DNA of 64,000 bases from Geobacter sp. OR-1 (GTDB lineage: Bacteria; Desulfobacterota; Desulfuromonadia; Geobacterales; DSM-12255). Positions 33,001-41,138 of this stretch are shown in pieces. Location of the stretch: the NCBI RefSeq assembly GCF_000813145.1, contig NZ_BAZF01000001.1, positions 186,001 through 250,000 on the forward strand. The letters are read 5' to 3'. The translations under genes and the position numbers were made by a program. The notes beneath the pieces were generated by a model that saw only the letters and a program-made list of their open reading frames with translations, made no database searches and was not told where the DNA came from. Numbering within the stretch: position 1 is the first letter of the stretch; every line of letters starts with the position of its first letter.

Positions 33001-33123
33001 CGGAAAGGCGTCAATCGGCAAGCGCAGATACGAGTATAATCCGAACGCAATTATCAGCAGCGACAGGAATAGGATCATCCCCTTCTGCCGTAAGGTATAG
33101 GCAATCAGTTTCTCTAGCATCAA
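30016..33123 (-). CDS. CzcA/CusA-family heavy-metal RND efflux pump
   Basis: 1035 residues with the RND architecture: helix 1 at LIAYTLRQKGMILFLSLLII, two large periplasmic loops and two clusters of membrane helices. The helix-4 motif GMIIDTTIIQVENVQRHL carries the Asp and Glu of the proton relay in the heavy-metal (HME) subgroup. It exports metal cations from periplasm or inner membrane through the outer-membrane channel. It overlaps the membrane-fusion gene by 4 bases and is followed by a PII-like gene. Whether it handles Co/Zn/Cd or Cu/Ag is not decided by the motifs I can see. Confidence 0.92.
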   Translation of the reverse strand: MMLEKLIAYTLRQKGMILFLSLLIIAFGLYSYLRLPIDAFPDVTNIQVEVVSHADGLSAIEIERNVTYPIEMAMRGLPDIEQLRSVTKFGLSIVTIVFKDNVDIYFARQLVFERLAEAREKVPKGVEVAMGPIGTAMGEIYQYTLEGKMPQDPQAKLAWLTDLRTIQEWIVTPQLKSVAGVNEINSFGGYFKQYQVIVAPEKLLKYGITVDDVYSAIGSNNENVGGNLLERGTDQYIVRGVGLIKDVSDIESIVLKSAGGSPTYIRDVAQVKVGEAVRMGAAMKDGKDECVGGIVMMLRGENSRDVVRRVAAKVKEMNENNVLPEGIKLVPYYDRSDIVKASVNTVNKALLEGSILVLIVLYLLLNSFRGSVVVLIALPLSLLATFIVMKLAGITANLMSLGGLTISIGMIIDTTIIQVENVQRHLSEEGGRHPKLLTVLKAVMEVRKPSIFGELIIALTFVPILSLEGIEGKMFSPLAITVAIALLASLFLSIFVIPVLCILFLKPHPEKESFIMRHASRLYLPLLDYAMNRKQIVLGVAAMLLVVSLFLVTRLGTEFIPIMDEGSFDMDVAMLPGVSLAKAMEVNQMAAARLKQFPELDTIVGRTGQTGVALDTRGSDKTGYVGIFKPKSEWKRDISKEELTNEMRKSLESVAGITFGFSQPIQCRIDELVAGTRAQLILKLFGEDIDVLSEKSAEIARVLATVKGGTDLNAEKVTGQPYLTVNIDRSRIARYGLNISDVQKVIEIAVAGKAASQLFEENRSFDISVRLPEEKRNSLEAIRNLLITTKTGINVPLEQLAEVKMIEGPAQISRQDGVRRIGIEMNITGRDIGSFVSEAKQKIRAQVKLPAGYYLTWGGQFENQQRAMNKLMIIGPVAIGLILLLLYITFRSIRLALLVISNLPFALIGGVFALFISGQYLSVPASVGFVVLFGVAVLNGLVLVSRIAQLRDEGLGLEEAIRKGSLDRLRPVMMTASIAIFSLIPMLLAGGAGSEIQKPLATVVVGGLVTSTLLTLLIIPSVYGWFEKRKIEEEM

Positions 33124-34457
33124 TACCTCGCTTCTGTTCTGAAATAGAAAAACAGCTGGAATGGAGCAATGGCATCATTCGTCAGTTTTTTTTCACTCCC
33201 GCAGGTATCACCGACAACTTCGCCCTTCTTCAGTTCCGATTTGAGAATGAACGCGCCTTTGACGGCGTAGCGCTCCCCCTCCTTCAGGCCGGAAGCAATC
33301 TCGACCATGCCGCTTGCCAACCGGCCCGGCTGAACCTGGCGGACCGCAAACTCGGCTGCGCTTTCCGCGACAAAGATCACCTTCTTGCCATCCAGATCCT
33401 GTACCGCATCTTCGGGAACGGCCAGGACCGGCGGCGCATCAGCGGCCAGCGCCAGTTCGACCGTGGCGAACATCTCCGGCTTCAATTTTCTCCCGGGATT
33501 GGCGACCTCGACCCTTGCCTTGACCGTGCGGGTCGCCTCGTTGACCAGGTCGGCGATGTAGGTGATGCGCCCTTTCAGTTTCTGGTCGGGAAAGGCGCCG
33601 ACCGTAACGGTTGCCGCCTGCCCCTTGTGCACCTTGGCCAGGTCTTTTTCGTTGATGTCAACCATGACCCAGACCGAAGAGAGGTCGGCCACGGTATAGA
33701 GGCTCTTGGATGGGTCGGCAAGTTCGCCGACAATGGCGTGCTTCTCGGTGATGATGCCACTGATGGGGGAGCGGACCGGCAGCAGCGGCTTTTTGCGGCC
33801 ATCGCCTTTAAGCTCGGCCGGCGCGACGCCATACATCGACAGCCGTTCCTCGTCGGTATGCAGCTCGGTCTGGCTGGTCTTGTAATCGGTCTCGGCCTGG
33901 AGGATATCCTTGCGTGCCGCAATCTTCTTCTCCACCAGGGCCTTGATCCGGTCCATGTTGGACTGGGCCAGGGCCAGTTTGGTCCTGGACTGCTGGTAAC
34001 GGTTGAGGGCCTCGCCCAGTTCAACGCTGTCCAGGGTCGCCAGGGATTGTCCGGCAGCCACGCTGTCACCCAGAGAAGCCTTGACGCTGACGATCTTGCC
34101 GCTGATACGTGGTGAAACATGGGCGATCCGGTCGGCATTGGCCTCAACTTTGCCGGTAACGCTAATGACGCCTGCCAGCCTCTGTTTTTTTGCCGAAACG
34201 ACAACCACACCATTCTGTTTCTGCACCTCGGCAGTCATCTCGACACACCCCGCCTCGCCATGCTCGGAGTGGCCTGCATCCCCTTCTTTCTCGCCCTTGT
34301 GTTCGCCATGTTCGCCGCCCTTTTCTTCCTTGTGACCGGCTTCCTTATGTTCCGCATGCTCAGTCCCGCCTCTTTCGGTCTGGGTAGAGCGATAGTAAAG
34401 GCCACCGCCCAGCGCGACTGCCAGGACGAGTCCGATGATGATTGACTTTTTGTTCAC
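33120..34457 (-). CDS. CzcB/CusB-type membrane-fusion (adaptor) protein
   Basis: 445 residues. An N-terminal anchor (SIIIGLVLAVALGGGLYY) is followed by a His/Glu-rich stretch of about 45 residues (repeats of HAEHKEAGHKEE, HGEHKGEKEG, GHSEHGEAGC), typical of CzcB metal-binding leaders. Then come the lipoyl and hairpin domains (GKIVSVKASLGDSVAAGQSL, YQQSRTKLALAQSNMDRI) and the beta-barrel. It links the RND pump to the outer-membrane factor. The C-terminal 25 residues (SEKKLTNDAIAPFQLFFYFR) are unusual and hydrophobic, possibly a displaced stop. Confidence 0.9.
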   Translation of the reverse strand: MNKKSIIIGLVLAVALGGGLYYRSTQTERGGTEHAEHKEAGHKEEKGGEHGEHKGEKEGDAGHSEHGEAGCVEMTAEVQKQNGVVVVSAKKQRLAGVISVTGKVEANADRIAHVSPRISGKIVSVKASLGDSVAAGQSLATLDSVELGEALNRYQQSRTKLALAQSNMDRIKALVEKKIAARKDILQAETDYKTSQTELHTDEERLSMYGVAPAELKGDGRKKPLLPVRSPISGIITEKHAIVGELADPSKSLYTVADLSSVWVMVDINEKDLAKVHKGQAATVTVGAFPDQKLKGRITYIADLVNEATRTVKARVEVANPGRKLKPEMFATVELALAADAPPVLAVPEDAVQDLDGKKVIFVAESAAEFAVRQVQPGRLASGMVEIASGLKEGERYAVKGAFILKSELKKGEVVGDTCGSEKKLTNDAIAPFQLFFYFRTEARY

Positions 34458-34485
34458 TGATGCCTCCGATGTTGTTGACGATTCT

Positions 34486-34546
34486 GTAGGGGCGCTGCTT
34501 GCTGCGCCCGGCTCAAAACATTGGGCGCGGCAAGCAGCGCCCCTAC
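34486..34546. repeat. 61-bp inverted repeat between outer-membrane factor and adaptor genes
   Basis: GTAGGGGCGCTGCTTGC and the following TGCGCCC are repeated inverted as GGGCGCGGCAAGCAGCGCCCCTAC around a 13-base loop. The GTAGGGGCG...CGCCCCTAC ends are those of a widespread class of palindromic intergenic repeats in bacteria. It lies within the operon, between the outer-membrane factor stop and the adaptor start, with no T-run. Confidence 0.75.
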
Positions 34547-34553
34547 GAGTTCA

Positions 34554-35841
34554 TTATTCCAACGCGCTCCCCACCGCCGCCTCCAGCCTGACCATGGCTG
34601 TCTGCCGGTCATGCAGCGCCGACAGATAACCTTCATTGATCTCGAAGAATTTTTTCTGCTCCTGGATGACGGCCAGAATGCCGACCTCGCCAAGACTATA
34701 GGCTTCCCGGGTCAGCTGCAGGTTTTCTTCAAGTTGGGGGATAATACTGGTCGTGTACAGGGACAGGATTTTTTCGCTGTTCTGAAGGTTGGCGCAGGCA
34801 GTTTCGATCTCCCGTTCGACATCCCTGCCGGCGGCCAGCAAACGGGGTTTCAACGCTGCTCCGTCTTGCTTGGGCTTCCTGCACCCCGGCCTGGTTTCTG
34901 TCGAACAGGGGAATGGGGATCGACAGCTTCAAACCGATGGTGTAGGCCGTATCCTTCCCCTCCGCCCCGCCGATCTCCATGGCTGTCGTATCGCGCCTGA
35001 CCGCCACCCCGGCTGTGAGGTTTGGAACCCCCTCGGCCCGGGCCAGGGCGATCTCTGCTTCGCCCCTGTATTTTTCCGCTTCCAGCGCCTTCAGGTCGGG
35101 GCGCTGACTGAGAGCGAGTTCCTTCAGGCTGGCCGCTGTTTTTGTCAGGATTGGTGCGGACTCGAGTTTTCCGGAAAGCGTATATTGCTCCCCGATCGGG
35201 ACCCCCATAAACGACAGGAGCTTCGCCCGATTCTGATTCAGTGCCCTCGCAACATCGATTCTGGCCCCTTCGCTCCGCGCCAGCTCGACCTTTACCAGGT
35301 TCATCTCCAGTTCCGGTATATCCCCGGCAGCCAGCCGCTCCCTGGTCACATCCAGAAGCTGGCGATTGAGTGCGATGGCGCGGTCTGCCAAGGCGATCCG
35401 TTGTTCGGCCAGAATGACATCATAGAATGCCGCCTGCACCTCTGCGCGGATCAGCCGTTCCCGGTCGGCCAGCTGCCAGCGATAGATCTCCAGCTCGTGA
35501 TCAGCGACTAGCCGGCGCTTCTCCCTTTTAGCGGCAAGGAGAAACTCCTGGGACACCCCGATGGACAGGCTGCTCTCATCGCTGCTGCCGGTCAAGGCGC
35601 CGGTGCCTGCTTCCAAATCGAACGTTGGATTCGGCAATAGTCCCGCCCTGACCTTACCGCTATCACGGATACCTTTTCCCTCGCGAAAGGCTTTGAGGTC
35701 GCCATTATTTTGCAGCGAATATTCGATGACCCGGGAGAGTGACAGCGTCTGCTCCTCTGCCAGCACCGGTGTTGACGATAAAACAGACCCGCTTCCGAGC
35801 ACCAGGAGCAAAGCCCCCCGTGCAAATGCAGTTGTTCCCAA
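34554..35841 (-). pseudogene. CzcC/TolC-type outer-membrane factor, frameshifted
   Basis: Start taken as TTG 35841, 8 bases after AAGGAGG; the frame is open to 35964. A signal peptide (ARGALLLVLGSGSVLSST) is followed by the TolC-like repeat (LSLSRVIEYSLQNNGDLKAF). The frame runs well to GVQEAQARRSSVE and then goes out of frame near 34850. The continuation RLLAAGRDVEREIETACANL lies in another frame and ends normally at 34554. Deleting one C from a run of four (plus-strand GGGG near 34849-34852) restores a complete protein of about 428 residues. Either a real mutation, which would break the tripartite pump, or a homopolymer error. Confidence 0.8.
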
Positions 35842-35970
35842 GGGAATAACCTCCTTCTGACATTGGTTCTTGATTGCGATGAAGATGGATGGATCGAGGC
35901 AAAGTAGGCACGCTCTGCCGGAGAACGGAGCTCGTCCCCGGCACAAGGCGCAGTTAGGCCTCACTTTTGA

Positions 35971-36327
35971 TCAGGAGAGACTTTCAGGCGGAACAAACTT
36001 TGGAAGAAACACTTCAGGAAACTGTGACACAGGCTCAATACATGAAAGGGATACTACCAGGGGTGAGTACTTGAGAGAGATGAGGTTGTTGACAGCGGAT
36101 CTGTTGCATGAGCAGCCGCAGCAGTCGTCGCAATGACCGCCGTCGGAGTGATCGTCATGGTCGGGATCAGCCGGCGCGTTATCGGATGGGGTATCAGCAT
36201 TGTCGTCGCAGGCGCTGATTGCCGCAGGCGAGCAGACCGAGCCGGCATGGACGTCGGAGCAAAGGTTGCCGATAGCGGAACTCAGGACAAATACGGTTAT
36301 GATCAGTGCGATTAAGGCTTTGTGCAT
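35971..36327 (-). CDS. small exported Asp/His/Cys-rich protein, first gene of metal efflux operon
   Basis: 118 residues with a signal peptide (LIALIITVFVLSSAIG) and a striking metal-binding-like stretch in the middle (DPDHDDHSDGGHCDDCCGCS). The C-terminal third is ordinary. It is the promoter-proximal gene of the minus-strand CzcCBA-like operon, about 130 bases before the outer-membrane factor. It may be a periplasmic metal chaperone or sensor; this is inferred from composition and position. I do not recognise a named family. Confidence 0.65.
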   Translation of the reverse strand: MHKALIALIITVFVLSSAIGNLCSDVHAGSVCSPAAISACDDNADTPSDNAPADPDHDDHSDGGHCDDCCGCSCNRSAVNNLISLKYSPLVVSLSCIEPVSQFPEVFLPKFVPPESLS

Positions 36328-36366
36328 GAAATGAATTGGTCCAACCCTGTCCAGACGTATACGGTG

Positions 36367-36396
36367 AAGATACTAGAGTATCAAACGGATTGTCAA
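36367..36396 (-). promoter_or_regulatory. promoter with overlapping operator for the metal efflux operon
   Basis: On the minus strand TTGACA (-35, plus 36391-36396) is followed after 18 bases by TATCTT (-10, plus 36367-36372). A palindrome GATACT-CT-AGTATC (36369-36382) covers the end of the spacer and the -10. A metal-responsive repressor or MerR-type activator could bind there. No regulator gene is adjacent. Confidence 0.55.
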
Positions 36397-36410
36397 CTTA
36401 CTTTAATTTT

Positions 36411-37877
36411 TCAGCTGTACCGCTCCACGATTTTCTCTATGATCCCGCTGGTCGACCGGCCGTCCACGAACTCCACCAGTTCCACCCGGCCGCCCCACGA
36501 CTCCACCTGTTCGTGACCCACTACCCCTTCGCGGGTGTAGTCGCCACCCTTGACCAGCACATCAGGCCGGACCGCCTCGATCAGCTGCAGCGGGGTATCC
36601 TCGTCGAAGATCACGACGTAATCGACGCAGTCGAGTGCTGCGAGCAGGTGCGCCCGCTCGTCCTGGTTTATCAGCGGCCGCTTCTCCCCTTTTAGCCGCC
36701 GCACCGAGGCATCGCTGTTCAGCCCGAGCACCAGCAGATCGCCGAGTGATCTCGCCTTCTGCAGGTATTTCACATGGCCGACATGGATCAGGTCGAAGCA
36801 GCCGTTGGTGAACACTATCCGCTGGCCCCGGTTCCTGGCCTCGCCGGCCACCCTCTTCATGACATCCAGGTTCTTGATCTTGGCATCGCTGTCGAGATGC
36901 CCCCTGCCGACCTCGGCAATGATCTCGCCCGGGGTGACGGTCGATGTCCCGACCTTGCCGACTGCAATGCCGGCGGCGACATTGGCGAGCCGCGCCGCCT
37001 CGCTGAACGGCATGCCGCCGGCCAGAGCCAGGCCGAGCATTGCCAGCACCGTGTCCCCGGCGCCGGTGACGTCGAAGACCTCGCGGGCAACGGTCGGGAT
37101 ATGCTCGGTCCGGCCGTCCCCCATGAACAGCGACATCCCCTGCTCGCTGCGGGTGATCAGCAGCGCGTCCAGGGCGGCGCCATCGAGCAGCTGCCGGGCA
37201 GCGGTGCAAAGAGACCCGTCATCGGTAATTGCGATCCCGGTGGCTGCTTCGGCCTCCTTGCGGTTCGGGGTCAGGATGGTAACGCCGCTGTACCGGCCGT
37301 AATCGGTCCCCTTGGGGTCAACCACCACCGGAATGCCGGCCTCCCTGCCGAAATCGGCCAGAGCCCCTAGGACGCCGGGAGTCAGCACCCCTTTCAGGTA
37401 GTCGGAGACCAGGATGACCCGGCATTCCCCGGCGGCGCTCCGGATGAACTCCACGAGCCGGCGCTCACTCTCGCTGCTGATTGCCCCGCGCGTCTCCCGG
37501 TCGATCCTGACGATCTGCTGGTTGGAGGCAACGACCCGGGTCTTCTTGCTGGTCTTGCGCGCCGGATCGACGAACACGCCGGCAGTATCGACCCCCCTGG
37601 CGGCAAACTCGTCCAGCAGCAGCCGGCCGTTCTCGTCGTCGCCGATGATGCTGCAGGCCGTCACCCGGCACCCCAGGGCCACCAGGTTGTTGACGACGTT
37701 CCCGGCGCCGCCGAGCCGCAACTCCTCCCGCTTGACGTCCACCACCTGCACCGGCGCCTCGGGCGAAATCCGATCCGTAACCCCCCAGAGATATTCGTCC
37801 AGCATCAGATCCCCGATTACCAGGGCCCGGATCTCCCCTGCGCCGGCAAACAGCGATTCGACCGCTCGTCTATCCAC
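36411..37877 (-). CDS. hldE: bifunctional heptose-7-phosphate kinase / heptose-1-phosphate adenylyltransferase
   Basis: 488 residues. The N-terminal ribokinase-like kinase (about 1-320) shows LRLGGAGNVVNNLVALG and the anion-hole motif DVTGAGDTVLAML. The C-terminal nucleotidyltransferase (about 345-488) has FTNGCFDLIHVGHVKYLQ with its HxGH site. It makes ADP-heptose for the LPS inner core. It overlaps the next upstream gene by 8 bases and is the last gene of a minus-strand run that includes heptosyltransferases, its functional partners. Confidence 0.95.
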   Translation of the reverse strand: MDRRAVESLFAGAGEIRALVIGDLMLDEYLWGVTDRISPEAPVQVVDVKREELRLGGAGNVVNNLVALGCRVTACSIIGDDENGRLLLDEFAARGVDTAGVFVDPARKTSKKTRVVASNQQIVRIDRETRGAISSESERRLVEFIRSAAGECRVILVSDYLKGVLTPGVLGALADFGREAGIPVVVDPKGTDYGRYSGVTILTPNRKEAEAATGIAITDDGSLCTAARQLLDGAALDALLITRSEQGMSLFMGDGRTEHIPTVAREVFDVTGAGDTVLAMLGLALAGGMPFSEAARLANVAAGIAVGKVGTSTVTPGEIIAEVGRGHLDSDAKIKNLDVMKRVAGEARNRGQRIVFTNGCFDLIHVGHVKYLQKARSLGDLLVLGLNSDASVRRLKGEKRPLINQDERAHLLAALDCVDYVVIFDEDTPLQLIEAVRPDVLVKGGDYTREGVVGHEQVESWGGRVELVEFVDGRSTSGIIEKIVERYS

Positions 37878-38829
37878 GGTTACCTCCGATTCTATCCAAT
37901 ACTCCGGCGGCCAGCAGCGGCAGCATGATCTCGTGGTGCCCGGTGATGGTGTACCCCATGCTCTTGCCTGCCGTGGGGCGCTTGACCACGTTCTGCAGGG
38001 GGCGGTAATGCTGCTGCATATCCATGTTGACCGTGGTGAAGTTGTCCACGTGATGCCCCAGGTTCTGGGCTATGGAAAGCGCCTTGAGGAACACCTCCGG
38101 CAGCAGCACCGCGCTCCCGACGTTGAGATAGACGCCGCCGTCCCCCAGTTCCGCTACGATGGCGGTCAGGAGCCGGAAATCCCGGAAACTCGCCTCGCCG
38201 ATGACGGCGCCGTCTGCCGCGGCATGCTGATGGATGATGTCGGTGCCGACTGCGACATGGACCGTGACCGGTACCCCGCGCTCCTCGCAGAGCGCCAGGA
38301 GACTCCAGTCCCGATGGGGATTTTTGTGGGCATTGATGAACCTGCCGACCGCCTCGCCGTACCCCAACCCGGCCGCCACCCCTTCTTTCAGCGCACCGTT
38401 GATGTCGCGGCCAGTCTCCTCGGCCATGCCGAACAGCCCGGCATGCAGGACCGCACCGACATCCTCGCTGGTCTCACCGATGAGTGAGATCTCGTAGTCA
38501 TGGATCGAACCGGCGCCGTTCAAGGCAAAGGCGGTGATGGCGCCGGCCTCGACCAGGCTTTTCAGCACCGGCTGCAGGCCGCATTTGATGACATGGGCGC
38601 CCATGGCCATTATGACCGGCTTCCCCTTCTGCCGCGCCGCAACGATGGCGTCTATGACCCCATTGAGCGCCTGGGACCCGAGCTGGTCAGGCATGGCGGC
38701 GAGAAGCTCGGCAACGGTCATCCCGCCCCTAATCTCGCCGGACTTGTCCCGGGTCATGACTGTCTTGTTTTTCCGCTCGGAAAGGGGGTAGGTCCTGACC
38801 CCGGAAAGATCGATACGCTTCGGTTTCAT
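37870..38829 (-). CDS. deoxyhypusine-synthase-like protein of unknown function
   Basis: 319 residues. The central part (VIMAMGAHVIKCGLQPVLK, then FALNGAGSIHDYEISLIGET, then SEDVGAV) resembles a family with a deoxyhypusine-synthase-like Rossmann fold. Bacteria have no eIF5A to modify, so the reaction is unknown. His/Asp-containing motifs (IIHQHAAADGAVIGE, LGHHVDNFTTVN) may be catalytic. It overlaps hldE by 8 bases and waaC by 4 bases, so it is firmly embedded in the core-heptose operon. The family call is from memory of motifs and is not certain. Confidence 0.6.
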   Translation of the reverse strand: MKPKRIDLSGVRTYPLSERKNKTVMTRDKSGEIRGGMTVAELLAAMPDQLGSQALNGVIDAIVAARQKGKPVIMAMGAHVIKCGLQPVLKSLVEAGAITAFALNGAGSIHDYEISLIGETSEDVGAVLHAGLFGMAEETGRDINGALKEGVAAGLGYGEAVGRFINAHKNPHRDWSLLALCEERGVPVTVHVAVGTDIIHQHAAADGAVIGEASFRDFRLLTAIVAELGDGGVYLNVGSAVLLPEVFLKALSIAQNLGHHVDNFTTVNMDMQQHYRPLQNVVKRPTAGKSMGYTITGHHEIMLPLLAAGVLDRIGGNRG

Positions 38830-39839
38830 TGGTGCTCCAGTGAGTATTTTGCCAGAAGTTCCCGTGCCAGCGCTACAACATCGGCAGGGGGGATGTTCTG
38901 TACCGAAAGGTCGGCCGGGTCCGGTCTGCCGTGATTGCGGCCAGAGGCAATGACCCGGTTCCGGTCCGTCGGAATTATGCAGTTGGCCGGCGTGGCGCCG
39001 AACAGGGCGATGGACGGGACGTTCATCCCCCAGGCGATATGGGTCGGCCCCGTATCCCCGCCGATGACCAGGTCTGCCTGCCCGATGGCCGCCTTGAGCC
39101 GGTTGATGGTCAGCCTGGGAAGAAGCGCGGCATTAGACGCCTGTCGAGCAATCTCCCTGGCCGTCTCCTCTTCCCGGTCGTTGCCGTGGCAGATAAGCAC
39201 CTTGGCATTCACCCCTTGCGCGACCGCGGCAAAAGAGCCGGCCGGGTAGTTCTTGTAACCGATGCTGGTCCCGGCCACCAGCAGCAGATGGGGGGCGGGA
39301 CCAGAGAAATATTGCCTGACAAACGCCTGATCATCCTCACCTGCAAACAGGTATGGCGAGCGGTTTGCCAGCTCCTCCGGCGTCACCTCGAAACCGAGGG
39401 CAGCGGCGGTCAGAGTTGCATACCTGCCGACGCCGATAAGATCATCTGGAACCCGCACGCGCCGCCCGTAGGCTAGCGTTGCCAGCGGCTCCTTGGCAAC
39501 GGCCGGGTGCAGCCCGGTAACCGGTCCGCCAAGCATCCTGGAGACCAGGGCCGACTTCAGCATCCCGTGCATGTCGATCACCAGGTCAAACGGGCCGAGG
39601 CCCTGCAGTTTTCGCAGTTCCCCCCGGAACGCGCCCCAGGTGAAGCGCCCTTTCAGCCCTTTCAGACCGAGCTTGACCACCCGTTGGATATCCGGATTGT
39701 AATCAAGGATGTCGGCAAACTTGGCGTCCGCCACCCAGGTGATCTCCGCGTCCGGGAACCGGCTCCGGATCAGCTGGAGCGACGCCATGCAGAAGACGAT
39801 GTCTCCCAGCGACGAGAGCCGGACAATGGCGATCTTCAT
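38826..39839 (-). CDS. waaC: LPS heptosyltransferase I-like (GT9)
   Basis: 337 residues from ATG 39839, which overlaps the preceding stop (ATGA). It begins KIAIVRLSSLGDIVFCMASL, as WaaC does, followed by VIDMHGMLKSALVSRMLGG and VAKEPLATLAYGRRV, also WaaC-like. The C-terminal GGDTGPTHIAWGMNVPSIAL is the ADP-heptose-binding segment of GT9. It should add the first heptose to Kdo. Distinguishing heptosyltransferase I from other GT9 members is by resemblance only. Confidence 0.8.
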   Translation of the reverse strand: MKIAIVRLSSLGDIVFCMASLQLIRSRFPDAEITWVADAKFADILDYNPDIQRVVKLGLKGLKGRFTWGAFRGELRKLQGLGPFDLVIDMHGMLKSALVSRMLGGPVTGLHPAVAKEPLATLAYGRRVRVPDDLIGVGRYATLTAAALGFEVTPEELANRSPYLFAGEDDQAFVRQYFSGPAPHLLLVAGTSIGYKNYPAGSFAAVAQGVNAKVLICHGNDREEETAREIARQASNAALLPRLTINRLKAAIGQADLVIGGDTGPTHIAWGMNVPSIALFGATPANCIIPTDRNRVIASGRNHGRPDPADLSVQNIPPADVVALARELLAKYSLEHQ

Positions 39840-40912
39840 GCCTGCGGCCCGGGAGATGCGGTTCGCAGCAACAGTTTTCGCACCCCTGCGATCATCGTGT
39901 CGACCGAAATACTCGAACGGCAATCCTGATCGCTATCACACTGCTTGTTCAGGCAGTCGGTGCATTTGAGCGGCGACTGCACCGTAAGATGCGATTCGCC
40001 GCGCGGGCCGGTACGCCGGCCGTCCGTGGCCCGGTAAAGCGAAAGCGTCGGGGTGCCGACTGCCGCGGCCATATGGACCGGCCCGCTGTCACACCCAACG
40101 ACCAGATCGACCTTGCGCATGATTGCGGCCAGCCGTTTCAGCGACATGGCCGGGAGAACCCTGGTCTGCCCCCCGATCCCGGCGGCAACCCGTTCCGCCA
40201 TGGCTCGTTCTGCTTCTCCGGCCGACGACAGCAGGATGGAGCTGTCGCTGAACTCTCCAAGCACCTTCTGTCCCAGCTCGATCCACCCGCTCTCGTGCCA
40301 CATCTTGGTTCCCCAGGTGGTGCCCGGATGAATCAGGACCACGAAGCCGTCACCAAGGGTTGCCAGGTACGCCTCGGCCTCCCGCTCCTCCTCGACCCCT
40401 GTATGAATATCGGTCGAGAACTGCATCCCGCTGTAATCGCGGCCGAATGCCGAAGAGACGATCCGCAGGCACCGGTCCGTCACGTGGTAGTCCTGCCTTC
40501 TTATTGCAACCGACGAGGTCATGAAATAGCGGTTCAGCGGTTCCCGGGCCTGATCCGGCGCAACCCCCACCCGGCGCGGCGCCCCGGAAAGCCAGGCAAC
40601 GATGCCGCTCTTGGTGTTGGTCTGCAGATCAAAGGCGATATCATATTCGCAGGCCATGATCTCTTCGCGGAGCCGGCTCGCCTCACGCCAGTTTTTGAGG
40701 GCCAACGGCCGCTTTTTCCACTCCCTGGTCCGGATCAGATGGAGATGGGCCAGCAGCGGATTCCCCTCCAGCAACTCCCGGAACCGTTCCTCGACCACCC
40801 ACCCGATCTCGATACCGGGGCGGACCTGGTGCAGATAATCCAGCACCGCCAGGGCGTGCACCACATCGCCGAGGGCGCTCATTTTTACGATCAATACCTT
40901 AGGATGTTTCAC
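39836..40912 (-). CDS. GT9 glycosyltransferase (heptosyltransferase family)
   Basis: About 358 residues from GTG 40912 (GGAAAG 6 bases upstream); ATG 40927 is an alternative and the frame is open to 40984. N-terminus KVLIVKMSALGDVVHALAVL. Later VLIHPGTTWGTKMWHESGW and VGCDSGPVHMAAAVGTPTLS, with a Cys-rich tail (CTDCLNKQCDSDQDC) typical of several GT9 enzymes. It transfers heptose or a related sugar to the LPS core. It is the first gene of this minus-strand run and divergent from a plus-strand glycosyltransferase set. Confidence 0.85.
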   Translation of the reverse strand: MKHPKVLIVKMSALGDVVHALAVLDYLHQVRPGIEIGWVVEERFRELLEGNPLLAHLHLIRTREWKKRPLALKNWREASRLREEIMACEYDIAFDLQTNTKSGIVAWLSGAPRRVGVAPDQAREPLNRYFMTSSVAIRRQDYHVTDRCLRIVSSAFGRDYSGMQFSTDIHTGVEEEREAEAYLATLGDGFVVLIHPGTTWGTKMWHESGWIELGQKVLGEFSDSSILLSSAGEAERAMAERVAAGIGGQTRVLPAMSLKRLAAIMRKVDLVVGCDSGPVHMAAAVGTPTLSLYRATDGRRTGPRGESHLTVQSPLKCTDCLNKQCDSDQDCRSSISVDTMIAGVRKLLLRTASPGPQA

Positions 40913-41138
40913 GATCTTTCCGACCATCGATAATGCCAGCAGCAACGGAGCGTTGAACCTCTTCCGAAAACTGCAGGGTGCCAACTATATCAGAACCGGG
41001 CGCTTCTTGCCAAGTTACTCGTTTCGGCCGGCGACAAACCGTGCCAATCCAGGGAGTTACCCCATGGAACCGCTACCGGGACCGTGCAATAAGATTGACT
41101 TGCCGCCACAGCGCGTGTATTTATAAGGCCTCAATTTT

